DNA of 41,663 bases from Pseudonocardia sp. (GCA_030451825.1 JAKDNL010000007.1:1-41663), one strand, 5' to 3'; counted from the stretch's first letter, positions 26,830 through 36,327 are shown. Numbers and translations are program-made. The notes: generated by a model not told the origin, from the sequence alone.

Positions 26830-29800
26830 CTATCCGGCCGGCTGGTACCGCATGCCACGCCGCTGCCCGGTGCTGACCAGCCGGCCGTCGTCGACCAGGT
26901 GCTTGGCGACGGCTCGGGCCCCGGCCGCGTCGAGACCGGTCAGGTCCCGGATCTGCTCGTTGGACAGCGGACCGCTCGACGCCGCGGTGAGCACGGCGTC
27001 GAGATGCTCGGGCTCGGGAGCGGACCGTGGACGGCGCGGTGCCGGCGCCGCCGCGGAAACACCGGACCGCCTGGACAGCGCCCGCGTGCGAGGCAGCGGC
27101 GCGACGTCGACCCGCCCCGCCGGAGCCCATCCCGCCAACCCGGCGCGGCTCAGTTCGAGCTCGCCGAGCTGGGCGTCGAGGAAGCCGTCGTAGATGTCGC
27201 CGGGAGCCGCGCCGTAGACCGGATCCACCTCGGCGTGCCACTGGTGCACCCACGGCAGCACCTCGGCCAGGCCGGCCAGCAGCGGCGTCACGCGCTCCCC
27301 CGACCACCCGTCCTCGCCGCGCCGCTGCCCGACCAGCACGGCGAGCGCCTGCGCCTGCTCGCGGTGGTCCCAGCCGGCCCAGCCGAGCAGCAGGCTGCCG
27401 TCGCCGTCCCGGCTCGCGGCCGGGTAGGAGACGAATCGCTCCTTGGGCACGTCGAGCTTGCCGCGCTGGGACCAATAGCTGCCGCGCAGGAAGTCCGACG
27501 ACCCGTACTTGGGCGGAACCGGGACGTCTCCGACCTCCTTCTTGATCGCCGAACGGACCTCGGGATGGGTGACGTCGTCGTGGCCCATCCGCGCCGCGAC
27601 CGCGTCCTCGGCGCGCTGCAACGTCCAGGTGTGCTCCCACTCCGCCCGCTTGGCCAGACCGGCCGGCTTGTAGCGGTAGGCGGCCAGGAACGGGACGTGC
27701 TCCTCGTCGACGAGCGCGCCGACGACCTCGGCCAGCTCGGCGTCCGGGCGGCCCAGCGCGTCGCCGGCCCACAACCGTGCGACGGAGACGACGTCGGCGT
27801 CTGCGCGGAGCTGGTCGGTGAGGGAGCGCACGGTCTGCGGTGCGGGCTGCTCGTCGCCGTTCGCGTCGGGGGCGGACCAGAGATGATGGGCCTCGAAGCG
27901 GTCCAGCAGCCAGTTCCGGAGGGCACGCTCCTGCTGCTTCTCCCAGGACTCGCTCGCCCAGCGACGCTTGCACTCCGGACGCTCGATCAGCGCGAGGTCG
28001 CGACGGCGCTCGATCAGCGCGATGCGCGCCTCGACGGTGCGTCGGTACTCGTCGGACCAGTGGGCGGGCAGTTCGGTGATCGGGGTGGAGCCGTGGCGGG
28101 TGAACCACTGCGTCTCGATCTCTCCCGCGGCGACCTTACGGGCGAGGACGATCTCGAACGCCCGTTCACCGAGATTCAGCGGTTCAGCCGCTACTTCTGA
28201 TAAGACAACCTCGGACGCCTCAGCAATGGAGAGCAGGCCGTATTGGCAATAGACCTCCCAGTCCAGCTCTTCCTGAGCCGAGATCATCTCAGCGCGAACG
28301 CACCCGTACTCGGCACGCGATGCAGCCATACGCTCCCCCGTTGGCCTACTTGTCGGAGAAGCAGTCCCAGGAGCGGAAGAGGCGAGACTTGACGCGAGGG
28401 TGTCGATATTGCGGGCGCGATCAAGCGGAAATTCATCAGGCAGCGGAAGACCTTCAACCCGAGTCCCGTTGAACTGAAAGCGGTGCTCCCAAGGCTCGTC
28501 GGCACCAGCCTGCTCTGCACCAGGCCGGCCTTTGTTATGAGACATGCGTCTCAGCCAAAAGCACGCCGTTGACGAGTTCAACGCACCAAGGAGGCCAAGA
28601 TGAGCATCTTCGCCAGCTTCCGTCGACAGTTTAATGACGGGAGCAGTTTGCTTGAAGACTTTGCCACCTCGGTCTAGAACGAAGTGGTTCTGAGTAGCAA
28701 CCTCCGCGAATACGATCGATCGTCCCACTTCGTATCGCTTTCGATTCCAGCGATACCAGGACCACCACGGATCGCCAGACTGGAGGCGCGTCTCTCCGCC
28801 AAAGCTGGTAATTGACTGCAAGACACGACGGTTACGCCAAAGATAGCGAGCCCAGCCAGACCTCATATCAATCTCAAGCAGTTCATAGGTCTTCCCATAT
28901 GGAGCGACCGCCACCTCTCCAGTTCGGATCTCAAAATCCCGAACCAGGTCTCCAAGAATTACCGGCCGAACGACGGCGTCTTCTAACCGATTCCTGTGAA
29001 GATCGCCCATCTCGGCAAAAAAGACGTCATCAGCTCCAGGGAAGCTCGCAAATCCGATCCTCCCTTCAATGACATCCTTTAATGTTGATCTTGCATTTCG
29101 CTCGATCTTTTCCAGAAGGTCGCTCGCGCCACCCCCGGACAGGGACCATGGATGGTTCGCGAGCCTCGAACGAGGCACATCTACTACATTTACCCAGTCA
29201 GACTCACTGCCAGGATTCTCTACCTGCTTCTCGATCGCAGACCACACCAAGCCGGATTCTGGACTGTCGGGCTGCTCTGGCTCCCCCCGCACTCCGAGCA
29301 CTGCCCGAACCGCACCTCGCCTCGCCGGCGTCGCGCGCCGGCCGATGAGGATCACTGTCGGCGTCCCGTGCCCCGGGATGTACGCACCCGATGTGTCCAC
29401 GACGTAGTCCAGCTCGATCGTCGGCAGGAAATCCTCGACCAGCTTCGTGCCGAACTCCCGTTTCATGAACGCATTCGAGGTGATCTGCCCGGTGTATCCG
29501 GCGCCGAAGCCGTCATCATCCGCGCGGCGGGCAAGATCGAAGATCCGCTGCGCGAAAGGGACCGTCAGCTGGAACTGGCGGTGACAGGCCGACCAGTGCT
29601 TGCGGTAGTACTCGTTCTGCTCCGGATCCTTCACCGTGATGTAGGGCGGATTGCCCACCACCGTGTGGTAGCTGGCCGATTCGAGCAGTCGCTCGTCGGC
29701 GAAGTCGTCGACGTCCTCCCAGCGCGCCCGGTGCCCGACGGCCGCGCCCGCCTCGGCGATCGACTCCGAGCGCTCCGTGGCGCGCAGCGAGTCGGCGCAT

Positions 29801-30738
29801 CCCACGATTGAGCTCCAGCGCTGGCGCGACGCTCGGGCCAGGGTTGTGACACCCGCGGTCCGCAAGGCCGCGACCAGCAACCGAAACCGCACGATCGCCA
29901 CGGCGAATGGGTTGGTGTCCACGCCGTGCACGGAGTCGAGCGAGCGGCGCACAAGCTCGTAGTCGTCCAGGGTCGGTGCCGCCTCCCGCCACGCCTCGAC
30001 CAGACGGTCGAACGCGCCGAGCAGGAAGTGCCCGCTCCCGCAGGCCGGGTCGATCAGGCGTAGCCCGTCGAGTCCGAACTCCTCGATCGCGGGGGCGAGC
30101 GTGCGCTGCAGGATGAAGTTCTCGATGAAGCGGGGCGTCTGCAGCAGCGCGTAGCGCTTCTTAGCGTCTTCGGACAGGTCCTGGTAGAGGTCGCCGAGGA
30201 AGCGCGTGTCCCAGGAGGGGTCGGTGAAGTCGTGCCGCAGCCCGTTCCCGTCTGTACTGCGCCAGAACGCGACGAGTGCCTTGGCCGCGTCGTGCGAGAT
30301 CGGCACCCAGTACATCGGGTTGTGCTCGGGGTCGAACAGGAGTCGACCGGCGTCGGTGCTGCGCAGCACCTCGAACTGCCCGGCCAGCCAGTCTCCGTCG
30401 TTGTGCTCGGGGTGGCGGCGATAGTGCGCGAGCTGGGCGTCCTCAGCGACCGCGAGGCGGTCCCCGGGCCCGGAGAGCACCGGCTCGATCAGGCCGTTGT
30501 CCTCCGACCAGCGCAGGAACACCGTCCCCAGCACCCAGGCGACCGCGATCTGGGTGAGCTGCGCGTCGCGCCAGGCCGGCCACTCGGACGCGGTGCGGCG
30601 GGCCTTGCGCTCGGCGTCGTACTCATCGCGCAGCAGGACAGCGGGTGCCGAGTCGGGGGCGAGCTGCTCGGACAGGTCGGTTTCGAGAAGCTTCACCTGC
30701 TTCTGCAGGTCGGCCAGCAGCCTCTTCGAGTCGATCAT
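26830..30738 (-). CDS. pglX: BREX-2 adenine-specific DNA methyltransferase PglX
   Basis: 1,302 residues. SAM-binding motif I DPACGSGHF at 230-238 and catalytic motif IV NPPYIT at 363-368 define an N6-adenine methyltransferase of the Eco57I/PglX type. The region after the catalytic domain (about 487-850) should read the DNA target; it includes FKQTAPVIKLS and LGALNSSTACFWLRRM, typical of such specificity domains. Its DNA (about 28190-29280) is far lower in G+C than the flanks. ATG at 30738 has GGGGGAGA upstream; a longer frame to 30801 is rejected. Essential for Pgl/BREX defence in Streptomyces coelicolor. Confidence 0.93.
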   Translation of the reverse strand: MIDSKRLLADLQKQVKLLETDLSEQLAPDSAPAVLLRDEYDAERKARRTASEWPAWRDAQLTQIAVAWVLGTVFLRWSEDNGLIEPVLSGPGDRLAVAEDAQLAHYRRHPEHNDGDWLAGQFEVLRSTDAGRLLFDPEHNPMYWVPISHDAAKALVAFWRSTDGNGLRHDFTDPSWDTRFLGDLYQDLSEDAKKRYALLQTPRFIENFILQRTLAPAIEEFGLDGLRLIDPACGSGHFLLGAFDRLVEAWREAAPTLDDYELVRRSLDSVHGVDTNPFAVAIVRFRLLVAALRTAGVTTLARASRQRWSSIVGCADSLRATERSESIAEAGAAVGHRARWEDVDDFADERLLESASYHTVVGNPPYITVKDPEQNEYYRKHWSACHRQFQLTVPFAQRIFDLARRADDDGFGAGYTGQITSNAFMKREFGTKLVEDFLPTIELDYVVDTSGAYIPGHGTPTVILIGRRATPARRGAVRAVLGVRGEPEQPDSPESGLVWSAIEKQVENPGSESDWVNVVDVPRSRLANHPWSLSGGGASDLLEKIERNARSTLKDVIEGRIGFASFPGADDVFFAEMGDLHRNRLEDAVVRPVILGDLVRDFEIRTGEVAVAPYGKTYELLEIDMRSGWARYLWRNRRVLQSITSFGGETRLQSGDPWWSWYRWNRKRYEVGRSIVFAEVATQNHFVLDRGGKVFKQTAPVIKLSTEAGEDAHLGLLGALNSSTACFWLRRMSHNKGRPGAEQAGADEPWEHRFQFNGTRVEGLPLPDEFPLDRARNIDTLASSLASSAPGTASPTSRPTGERMAASRAEYGCVRAEMISAQEELDWEVYCQYGLLSIAEASEVVLSEVAAEPLNLGERAFEIVLARKVAAGEIETQWFTRHGSTPITELPAHWSDEYRRTVEARIALIERRRDLALIERPECKRRWASESWEKQQERALRNWLLDRFEAHHLWSAPDANGDEQPAPQTVRSLTDQLRADADVVSVARLWAGDALGRPDAELAEVVGALVDEEHVPFLAAYRYKPAGLAKRAEWEHTWTLQRAEDAVAARMGHDDVTHPEVRSAIKKEVGDVPVPPKYGSSDFLRGSYWSQRGKLDVPKERFVSYPAASRDGDGSLLLGWAGWDHREQAQALAVLVGQRRGEDGWSGERVTPLLAGLAEVLPWVHQWHAEVDPVYGAAPGDIYDGFLDAQLGELELSRAGLAGWAPAGRVDVAPLPRTRALSRRSGVSAAAPAPRRPRSAPEPEHLDAVLTAASSGPLSNEQIRDLTGLDAAGARAVAKHLVDDGRLVSTGQRRGMRYQPAG

Positions 30739-30855
30739 CGTGCGTCTCCCCCTCGGAGCTGGTGCGAGCGCCCGTCGCCGCGTGCACGGCGGGTACGTCA
30801 CCCGGCGTCGCGGGATCGTTACCCGCGGCGCCGGCCTGTATGTGATCGAGTGCGG

Positions 30856-33800
30856 TCAGGCCGCCGTTAACGACGCCCAGCTCGACGGCGCGACGACCCA
30901 CTCCTCGCCGGTCACCAGCCCGACGGCGTGGGTGCCGATCCGCGGCGGCTCGTTCTCGTCCTGCGCCGCGCAGAGCACGACCACCACCCGCGGGCCCGGG
31001 TCCTGGCCGCCGCGGCGGGCCGCCTCGAGAATCCGGTGCAGCACCGCCATGCCGCCGGCGTAGCGGCCGAACGGGGTCAGGCTGTCGAGTACCAGCACGT
31101 CGGTGACCGCCCACTGTGCCTCGAGTCGCTGCCAGGCCTCCTCGACCACTCGGCCCAGGTTCGTGCGGGCCCGGGTGTCGGCGTCCGGGGCGTCTGCGCG
31201 CAGGACGACGTCGAAGTCGGCGATGCGCCGGTCGTGGGCCACGCCGCGCAGCGCCTCGACGAACGCGGCCGACGCGTCGACCGGCTCCACTCCGGCGAGC
31301 CCCTCGACCCGTTCCCGGGTGGCCAGCCAGCGCGAGCGCCGGAACGTCACCACGCGCACGCCACCGCGCCGCCTCGCGTGCCCGAGCCGGGCGTCCGGAC
31401 CGCCCTCGGCCGAGGCCGCCACGAGTGCCGAGTGGGCGGAGCCGGACGAGAGGCTGGTGTGCCGGGAGCTCGACGAGTTGCCGATCGTCGGAGGGACGAG
31501 CCGGTCGCCGTTCCAGCGCAGCTCGATCCCGAGCTCGCGCAGCTGAGATGCCAGCTCCGGGCCGTCCGGGAGCGGGGCGATGCCCGGGAAACGGGCCGAG
31601 ACCCGGCGGCCGAGGGCCTCCGGCGTCAGGCCCTCCGGCGGGATCCCGGCTCCTGCTTGCGACAGCCTCAGGGCCCGCAGCGGGTCGAGATCGGTCGGGT
31701 AGAGCTCCAGCCGCGCGTTGGCCAGGACCGTCCCGGCGGCGGCCGCGGCGAGCTGCACCATCCGCTGCTCGGCCAGGACGAGCTCGAAACGACGGGTCAC
31801 CGTCTCCAGTGCGCGAACCACCGCGACCGGGGTCGGCAGCGGGTCGACAGCTGCCAGCCGGATCGCCTCGTCGGCGAGGTCGGCGGCCATGTCGATCAGG
31901 TCGTCGTCGTTCGCGATGTCCAGGGACTCGTCCTCACCCACCTGCAGCGCCACGAGCATGCGGTCCCCGTGGCGGCGGGCGCGGAACCGGGGCGCCTCCG
32001 CGACGGAGTCGGCCTCCACCACGGCTCGCAGTACCGCGTAGCCGCAGGCCCACCGACGGTCGGGATCGTCCTCGTCGGCGCACCCGCGGGCCACGAGCAG
32101 CTCGGCGACGAGCTCGCTCGCCGCGGCCACCCGGCCGCGGCCGCGCAGCGTCTCGGCCACGTCGTCGGCCAGGTCGCGGACGGCGGGCAGGTCGGCCCAC
32201 TCCAACCGGCGCTTCTGGGTGAGCTGGCTGATCCGGGCGCGGGTGAGCCCGAACGCGGGAGCCAGGTCGGTCATGCTCGGCCACCGCACCGGCGGGGGCT
32301 CGCCGGCCCCGTCCGGCAACCCGAGCACCGCACGAGCGACCTCGCGTTGATCGACGCCCTTGGTGTTCTGTGCCGGAAGCAGCGCGAGGGCGATCGTGTC
32401 CAGCGCGCGGGGAGACTCGACCGGGGTCACCGGGTCGTCCGGCGGTGCCGGTGTACCGGGCGCGGGCAGCTTCTTGCGCCAGGTGCCGGCCCGGTTCACC
32501 AGCTCGAGCCGGGTGTTGCGGGACAGGCCGCGGGCCCGCCACAGCATCCGGTTCGGGATTCCGATCAGCTCACCCACCGTGTCCGCGCCGAGGCGCTGGG
32601 CGACCGCGACCGCACGCAGCGACAGCCCGGCCGCACTCAGTGCGGTGTCCGCCGTCGCGGCGGCGGCGGCCTCGTCGCGCTGCTCCTGGGGGTCGTCGGA
32701 GTCGCTGTGCGAGGTCGTCGCCGGGCGTTCGGCGTCCATCGCGGTGAAGATCCGGTTCCAGGCCTGGCGCATCGCCGCGGCCGTGGGGAACCGCTGGTCG
32801 GCGTCGCGGTGCAGGGCGGTGGTGAGGAATCCGACCAGGCCGTCGCGCAGGCCGGCGTCGAACACCTCGGACGCGAGGGTCACCGACTCGACGAACTGTG
32901 CGTCGCTGCCGTCGTCGCCCCAGGCCGGCAGCTCCAGGCTGGCCATCTCGTGCAGCGTGACCGCGACCGCGTACAGCTCGGCCGCACGGTCGAAGGTGGG
33001 ACGGGTGGGAGGCCCGAGGAAGGGGTCCCGGTAGCCGCGGGTACCCGCGGTTACGTCGGTGGTCGCCGCGCCGGCCAGCGAGAAGTCGAACAGCATCAGG
33101 TCCGGGCCGCGCTTGGGGTGGCGGCTGACGCCGACGTTGTCCGGCTTGATGTCGCGGTGGAAGACCTCCTTGCCCTCCAGATAGCCGACGGCGTCGAGCA
33201 GCTGGTCGCCGAACCGTTGCAGCTGGTCGGGCAGCTGGACGCCCTCGTCGCGCAGCAGTCCGCCCAGGGTCTGGTCGCCGGCGTAGTCGATCTCGATGGC
33301 GTGCCGGCCGCCGCCGAGGGCGAACGCACCGCGCTTGAGCGAGACGAGATGGTCGTGACGCAGGCCGTCGAGCACGACGGCCTCGTCGTCGAGACGCTGT
33401 TCGGCCGCGGCGCTGCGCCCCACCTTCAGCACCGACCGGTGGCCGTCGCGCTCCACGAGGAAGGCGCGGGCGGTGGCGCCGGTCCCGAGCACGCGCTCGA
33501 CGGCGTAGCCGTCGGAGAGTTCGGTTCCGGCCTGGGCCTCCCAGGGGTCGACGACCGGCGGAACGTCGTCGGTGCCCGACAGCGACGCAAGGTGCTCGAG
33601 GAAGAACTCGACGTCGGCGATCCGGTCCTGCACCAGCGGGCGGGTCGAGTCGAAGATCAGGTCGTCGAGGTCGCCGGGCAGCGAGTCGTCGACGGCGCTG
33701 GGGTGCAGACCGCCCGCGGTCTTCAGCTGCTCCGCGAGTGCCGCGCGGTCCGCGGCCGGGGCCTTCCCGGTCAGGATCAGGTACGCCGTCGCGCCCAGAC

Positions 33801-35046
33801 CGAACAGGTCGATGGCCACCGTGCCGTCCGCGTCCTGGGTGAACTCGGGCGCCAGGTAGACAGCGGCCGAGGCCTCGACGTGCCGTCCGGCGTGCGTGGT
33901 CGGCGCGACGCGGTGGCTGGTGCTGGACGAGGACAGCCCGCGCGCCGCCGACTGCCACTCCCCCACCCGCACGCGTGGTGCGTCCCACCCTTCGTCCTGG
34001 CTCGGCTCGACGATCACCGCCCGCGGCGAGAGCGCTCGGTGCACCAGCCGGCGCTCGTGCGCGTACCCGACGGCCTCGGCCAGCTGGCGCACCAGGCCGA
34101 TCCGCGCCGGGAGATCCAGGCCGGTCCCGTCGGCGGCCAGGTAGTGGTCGAGACGCTGGGCCTCGGGGTGCTGTTCGATCAGCAGCGCCGGGCCCATGTC
34201 GTGGTCGAGGATGTCGCGCGGGGCCAGCAGGCCCGGGTGCTCGATGCCCTGGGTGGCCAGCAGCTCCCGCTGGGCGGCGCCGCGCACCGACTCCCGGGTC
34301 TGCGGATCGGACTCGCGCTCGTAGAGGTAGATCCGCACCCGTCGGTACTGGCCCGCGATGTCCTCGCGGCTCGCATGATGGTCGACCCAGGTCGGGCCGG
34401 TGTCGAACGGACGCGGGTCGATCTGCCAGGGACCGACCGTGAGGCTGCGGCGGGTGCGATGGATACCCACCTTCTCCAGCAGCCGAGGCAGGGCCCGGAA
34501 GAAGTCCTGGTCCGGCGGGGCGTGCCGCACCGGGCCCAGCAGCAGGTCGGCGCCGACCCGGCCCAGCACACCGGCGGACCGGGAGTCGTCGGGCACGTAG
34601 AGGTGGTGGCGCTGGTTCTCCTCCAGCGCACACTCCATCCCCGGCTCGGCCAGGAACACGCAGCCGCGCAGGAACGGCACCCGCACGCCGCGGTCCTTCT
34701 GCGCGGCCCGGCCGAGCAGGGACTTGAGCTCCTTGGCCTTCTGATCGGCCAGCGGCAGCGGGTTGTCGAACGACCGCGTCCGGCCGCCGGCGAGCGTCCA
34801 GGTCGCGCCGCGGTTGGTCAGCCGGCCGCGGAAGTTCTTGATCTCGATGAGGAACAGGCCGGTCGGGGCGGCGACCAGCAGGTCGACCTCGCGGACGTGG
34901 CCCTGGTCGGAGAGGAACGTGAAGTTCGACCATGCCTGGTAAGGGGTGCGGTCCGGCAGCAGGTCACGGACGTGGGCCAGGGCGGCCTTCTCGTGGTCGA
35001 ACGAGGACGGAGTGATCTCGTTCCAGCGGCTCGAGCTCTGCTCCAC
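30856..35046 (-). CDS. pglW: BREX-2 serine/threonine kinase PglW with NERD and pseudokinase domains
   Basis: 1,396 residues. NERD (nuclease-related) domain at about 15-130 with VDLLVAA and LFLIEIKNFRG. A degenerate kinase lobe follows (about 235-490): HRALSP at 336-341 in place of HRD and VGEW at 361-364 in place of DFG, so no catalysis expected. The active kinase (514-780) has GTGATARAF (521-529), Lys541, HRDIKPDN (630-637) and DFS (654-656). C-terminal 600 residues include a helix-hairpin-helix-like patch (TVGELIGIPN) and a helix-turn-helix-like FGLTRARISQLTQ. GTG start with GGAAGGA upstream. First gene of the BREX unit; 117 bp to pglX. Confidence 0.92.
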   Translation of the reverse strand: MEQSSSRWNEITPSSFDHEKAALAHVRDLLPDRTPYQAWSNFTFLSDQGHVREVDLLVAAPTGLFLIEIKNFRGRLTNRGATWTLAGGRTRSFDNPLPLADQKAKELKSLLGRAAQKDRGVRVPFLRGCVFLAEPGMECALEENQRHHLYVPDDSRSAGVLGRVGADLLLGPVRHAPPDQDFFRALPRLLEKVGIHRTRRSLTVGPWQIDPRPFDTGPTWVDHHASREDIAGQYRRVRIYLYERESDPQTRESVRGAAQRELLATQGIEHPGLLAPRDILDHDMGPALLIEQHPEAQRLDHYLAADGTGLDLPARIGLVRQLAEAVGYAHERRLVHRALSPRAVIVEPSQDEGWDAPRVRVGEWQSAARGLSSSSTSHRVAPTTHAGRHVEASAAVYLAPEFTQDADGTVAIDLFGLGATAYLILTGKAPAADRAALAEQLKTAGGLHPSAVDDSLPGDLDDLIFDSTRPLVQDRIADVEFFLEHLASLSGTDDVPPVVDPWEAQAGTELSDGYAVERVLGTGATARAFLVERDGHRSVLKVGRSAAAEQRLDDEAVVLDGLRHDHLVSLKRGAFALGGGRHAIEIDYAGDQTLGGLLRDEGVQLPDQLQRFGDQLLDAVGYLEGKEVFHRDIKPDNVGVSRHPKRGPDLMLFDFSLAGAATTDVTAGTRGYRDPFLGPPTRPTFDRAAELYAVAVTLHEMASLELPAWGDDGSDAQFVESVTLASEVFDAGLRDGLVGFLTTALHRDADQRFPTAAAMRQAWNRIFTAMDAERPATTSHSDSDDPQEQRDEAAAAATADTALSAAGLSLRAVAVAQRLGADTVGELIGIPNRMLWRARGLSRNTRLELVNRAGTWRKKLPAPGTPAPPDDPVTPVESPRALDTIALALLPAQNTKGVDQREVARAVLGLPDGAGEPPPVRWPSMTDLAPAFGLTRARISQLTQKRRLEWADLPAVRDLADDVAETLRGRGRVAAASELVAELLVARGCADEDDPDRRWACGYAVLRAVVEADSVAEAPRFRARRHGDRMLVALQVGEDESLDIANDDDLIDMAADLADEAIRLAAVDPLPTPVAVVRALETVTRRFELVLAEQRMVQLAAAAAGTVLANARLELYPTDLDPLRALRLSQAGAGIPPEGLTPEALGRRVSARFPGIAPLPDGPELASQLRELGIELRWNGDRLVPPTIGNSSSSRHTSLSSGSAHSALVAASAEGGPDARLGHARRRGGVRVVTFRRSRWLATRERVEGLAGVEPVDASAAFVEALRGVAHDRRIADFDVVLRADAPDADTRARTNLGRVVEEAWQRLEAQWAVTDVLVLDSLTPFGRYAGGMAVLHRILEAARRGGQDPGPRVVVVLCAAQDENEPPRIGTHAVGLVTGEEWVVAPSSWASLTAA

Positions 35047-35087
35047 GCGGTTCCTTCCGCCTCGTTCTCCACTCCGGTGGACCCGTC

Positions 35088-35098
35088 ACGCTAGTCCC
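35088..35098 (-). promoter_or_regulatory. possible -10 element of the pglW unit
   Basis: Minus strand GGGACTAGCGT with TAGCGT as the -10-like hexamer, 42 bp upstream of the pglW GTG. The same word GGGACTAG occurs before pglY. No clear -35 is visible. Confidence 0.35.
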
Positions 35099-35170
35099 AT
35101 GATCGGGCCCGGTACGGCCGCAGGTCACATCGTCACGCCGCTGCCGTCGCACCGAGCGAATACGGACCGT

Positions 35171-35185
35171 GCTCAGACACTGAGC
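35171..35185. terminator. hairpin after the SMP-30 gene
   Basis: GCTCAG-ACA-CTGAGC, a perfect 6+3+6 stem-loop starting 8 bp after the stop of the lactonase gene on the minus strand and ahead of pglW. No T tract; terminator role is inferred from position. Confidence 0.45.
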
Positions 35186-35193
35186 CTGCGCCG

Positions 35194-36153
35194 TCAGTCG
35201 CTGCGCCCGTCCGCCGTCCAACCCGGTCCACTGACCTGCTCGATCTCCCGGTCCGGGTTCAGCCCCGGTACTCCGACCCGAATCCTGCCGACCTCGGTGA
35301 ACGTCGTGAAGAAGATGGTCCTGAGATCGGGTCCGCCGAAGCAGAAGTTGGTCACCGGGACTCGCGGTAGCTCCAGCGTGGCCAGATGCGTCCCGTCGGG
35401 CGCGACGACCCAGATCCCACCCGGCCCGGTGCACCAGATGTTGCCGAGTGCGTCGAGTTTCATGCCGTCCGGATGACCGGGCCGGTCGGCCGGCATCGTG
35501 ATCACGGTCCGGTCGGAGTCCAGGTCGAGACGAGCGCCCGCGACGCTCCACGAGTCCACCGAGAAGGCCCGGACGTGCATCCGATTCGTGTCGTTGATGT
35601 AGAGCGTCTGCTCGTCCGGAGAGAACGCCAGCCCGTTGGGCATGTTGAAGTCCCGGGCGAGGAGGTTGATCCGGCTCAGGTCGGGAGCGACCCGGTAGAC
35701 CCCGGCGAAGTCGAGATCCGTGTCGACCTCGAAGGTCAGCGGGTCGGTGAACCAGATCGACCCGTCCGACCGCACCACCACGTCGTTCGGACGGTTGAGC
35801 GCCAGCCCCCGATAGTTGTCGGCGACGACGGTGACCGAGCCGTCCGCTTCCTCCCGGCTCACTCGCCGGGTGGCGTGCTCGCAGGACACGAGCCTGCCCT
35901 GCCGGTCCCGGGTGGAGCCGTTGGCGTCGTGCGTTCCGGTGCGGGCCACCGTCACCCCGCCCACCTCGGTCCACCGGTAGCGAACGGCGTTGCCGCTGTC
36001 GTTGAAGCTCAGGGCTTGCCGATCCGGCAGCCAGACGGGCCCCTCCGCCACACCGAGCATCGCTCCGCCCTCGGCGAAGGCCCCGTACCCGGACCCGAGC
36101 CACTCGACCTCGGCCCCCGCCTCGAGCAGCTGCCCGTCCACCGTGCTCGTCAT
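35194..36153 (-). CDS. SMP-30 / gluconolactonase-family lactone hydrolase
   Basis: 319 residues, a six-bladed beta-propeller by family. Metal ligands fit: Glu38 (VAEGPVW), Asn173 (MPNGLAFSPD) and Asp229 (HPDGMKLD), with the RPNDVVV-WFTDP signature at about 121-137. These enzymes open lactone rings of sugars or other acids. ATG at 36153 has GAGAGGA 6 bases upstream. Divergent from a TetR gene; its promoter (-35 TTGTTA 36241-36246, 17 bp, -10 TAGCGT 36218-36223 on the minus strand) overlaps the TetR operator. Substrate unknown; likely tied to the CoA-ligase pathway next door. Confidence 0.87.
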   Translation of the reverse strand: MTSTVDGQLLEAGAEVEWLGSGYGAFAEGGAMLGVAEGPVWLPDRQALSFNDSGNAVRYRWTEVGGVTVARTGTHDANGSTRDRQGRLVSCEHATRRVSREEADGSVTVVADNYRGLALNRPNDVVVRSDGSIWFTDPLTFEVDTDLDFAGVYRVAPDLSRINLLARDFNMPNGLAFSPDEQTLYINDTNRMHVRAFSVDSWSVAGARLDLDSDRTVITMPADRPGHPDGMKLDALGNIWCTGPGGIWVVAPDGTHLATLELPRVPVTNFCFGGPDLRTIFFTTFTEVGRIRVGVPGLNPDREIEQVSGPGWTADGRSD

Positions 36154-36217
36154 CGAGCCGTCCTCTCGTCGTTCCCTGCGGTCATGCCCGGCAGGCGAAG
36201 CAAGGCATGCGGACACC

Positions 36218-36255
36218 ACGCTAGAACGTCGACCGACGCCTAACAAGTGATTGTT
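36218..36255. promoter_or_regulatory. lactonase promoter with TetR operator site 1
   Basis: Operator AACAA-GTGA-TTGTT at 36242-36255. On the minus strand the -35 TTGTTA overlaps it, with TAGCGT as -10 after a 17-bp spacer. It lies between the divergent lactonase and TetR genes, 72 bp before the TetR start, so it could control both. Confidence 0.72.
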
Positions 36256-36327
36256 TATCCACCGAGACCGCCAGCCACCCAGGTCCGTGACAGGATGGAA
36301 TCCACAGTTGAGAGGAGGTCGGCCGGA

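Noticed and set aside
30739-30855. GC-rich hairpins between pglW and pglX as terminator or promoter
   Set aside because: Several short self-complementary words occur, but none forms a long stem and no -10/-35 pair is clear; nothing can be supported.
30928-35094. Plus-strand open frame of 1,388 codons opposite pglW
   Set aside because: Arg/Gly/Pro/Val-rich composition with no domains; an antisense shadow of a very GC-rich gene. pglW on the other strand has clear kinase and NERD motifs.
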